Of a stretch of 64,000 bases of DNA, positions 63,602-64,000 are shown piece by piece. Source of the stretch: Ochromonas danica (Eukaryota; Sar; Chrysophyceae; Chromulinales; Chromulinaceae); contig VKHL01000096.1 in NCBI GenBank assembly GCA_015146655.1, positions 44,393 through 108,392 on the forward strand, written 5' to 3'. Every line of letters starts with the position of its first letter. The stretch's first letter is position 1. A program made the translations under genes and the position numbers. The notes under the pieces are model-generated. The model had not been told where the DNA came from and did not search any database. It worked only from the letters and a program-made list of their open reading frames with translations.

Positions 63602-64000
63602 GATTCAATCCTAAATTGTCTTAAATTTCTTTGCCTGAAATGTTATGAGAAGACTTCGTTGTTCTTTGACTCAAGTTTCTTCGAAAGCTTGCCCCTTCCA
63701 GCCCGACAAACTCCGAACTGGTCGAAAAACAACTTCAAGTTAGTACAGCACGTCCAGAGGTGGACAACACGCAAAATGGCCGTTATTTTTAATACTGAAT
63801 TGTCGCTTTTAACTGTGAATTTCTCACTTACGGTAGTTCCTCTGAGGAAAAGACCAATTCCTCTTGATCTGCCCATTCTAATGATATATTATGTTAGGGG
63901 TCTTCTCTTTAAGATGAAAGACTTTTTGTTGGTATTTTAAGAGGCATGGCGTTTTTGAGTGCCTTTTATCTAAGAGGAGATTCGATATGAACAAAGAGCT
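63602..64000. other. Upstream region of the PD-(D/E)XK-like gene to window end
   Basis: AT-rich region, presumably the promoter of the minus-strand gene. Frames on both strands here lack homology signal. No gene call. Confidence 0.5.

Noticed and set aside
63446-63940. 164-codon plus-strand frame at the window end
   Set aside because: Lies opposite the first exon and promoter of the PD-(D/E)XK-like gene; no domain signal.
1-64000. CRISPR arrays, operons, bacterial insertion sequences, tRNA or rRNA genes
   Set aside because: None seen; the window is eukaryotic nuclear DNA, and the repeats present do not have spacer-repeat structure. I cannot exclude a small ncRNA missed by eye.

Overview
This is nuclear DNA of a eukaryote. 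Nearly every multi-exon gene is interrupted by very short GT-AG introns. I could place 42 introns by frame and phase; 41 are about 56-93 nt and one is 112 nt. Genes are dense (about 30 in 64 kb), on both strands, with short spacers. The content is purely eukaryotic: ribophorin I, eEF1B-gamma, a DHHC palmitoyltransferase, an importin-beta-family transporter, MOG1, annexin, MATH-BTB, FYVE, a Frizzled-like receptor and ALKBH8. Several predicted proteins (PAPS reductase, mTERF, a Myb/SANT protein) begin with a signal-peptide-like segment whose likely cleavage point is followed by Phe. This is the hallmark of bipartite plastid presequences in algae with red-derived secondary plastids. I therefore suspect a stramenopile (ochrophyte) alga or relative, but the species cannot be fixed from the sequence.

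Region by region: 1-1.8 kb holds the 5' part of a fused maleylacetate reductase/hydroxyquinol dioxygenase gene. 2-6.4 kb has ribophorin I, a delta-9 desaturase and a plastid-type PAPS reductase. 6.6-12 kb has a small unknown gene and a DENN-PH-DUF547 protein. 12.3-16.1 kb has a secreted potato-inhibitor-I-type protease inhibitor, eEF1B-gamma and a DHHC enzyme. 16.6-25.7 kb has an importin-beta-like protein, an mTERF protein and an acylated annexin. 26-29.7 kb is an inverted duplication of a MATH-BTB gene. 30-38 kb has a WW/B-box protein, a UPF1-like SF1 helicase, a folded-back fragment copied from that helicase, a Myb/SANT protein and a coiled-coil protein. 38-44 kb has a FYVE protein and two tRNA-modification genes side by side (TrmB/METTL1 and ALKBH8). 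44-48.3 kb has a Frizzled-like seven-helix receptor and an unknown membrane protein. 48.6-58.8 kb has a giant EF-hand/FN3 protein, a MITE-like element rich in CGTAGTTT units, and a TPR/coiled-coil protein. 59-64 kb has a tetraspan protein, a small membrane protein, MOG1, a membrane-protein fragment and a three-exon gene with a PD-(D/E)XK-like motif.

Functional themes are dispersed housekeeping: the secretory pathway (OST, DHHC, desaturase), nuclear transport (importin, MOG1), tRNA wobble/G46 modification (METTL1, ALKBH8), organelle gene expression (mTERF, perhaps Myb), and calcium or membrane signalling (annexin, EF-hand/FN3 protein, Frizzled-like receptor). The most unusual signals are (a) EF-hand pairs nested inside FN3 domains of the giant protein, (b) two independent short gene-fragment copies, one of them a fold-back and the other sitting in and lengthening an intron, (c) the MITE-like element, and (d) the mosaic inverted MATH-BTB pair. 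Intron borders were inferred by hand from frame, phase and homology to remembered families; no database or RNA evidence was available.
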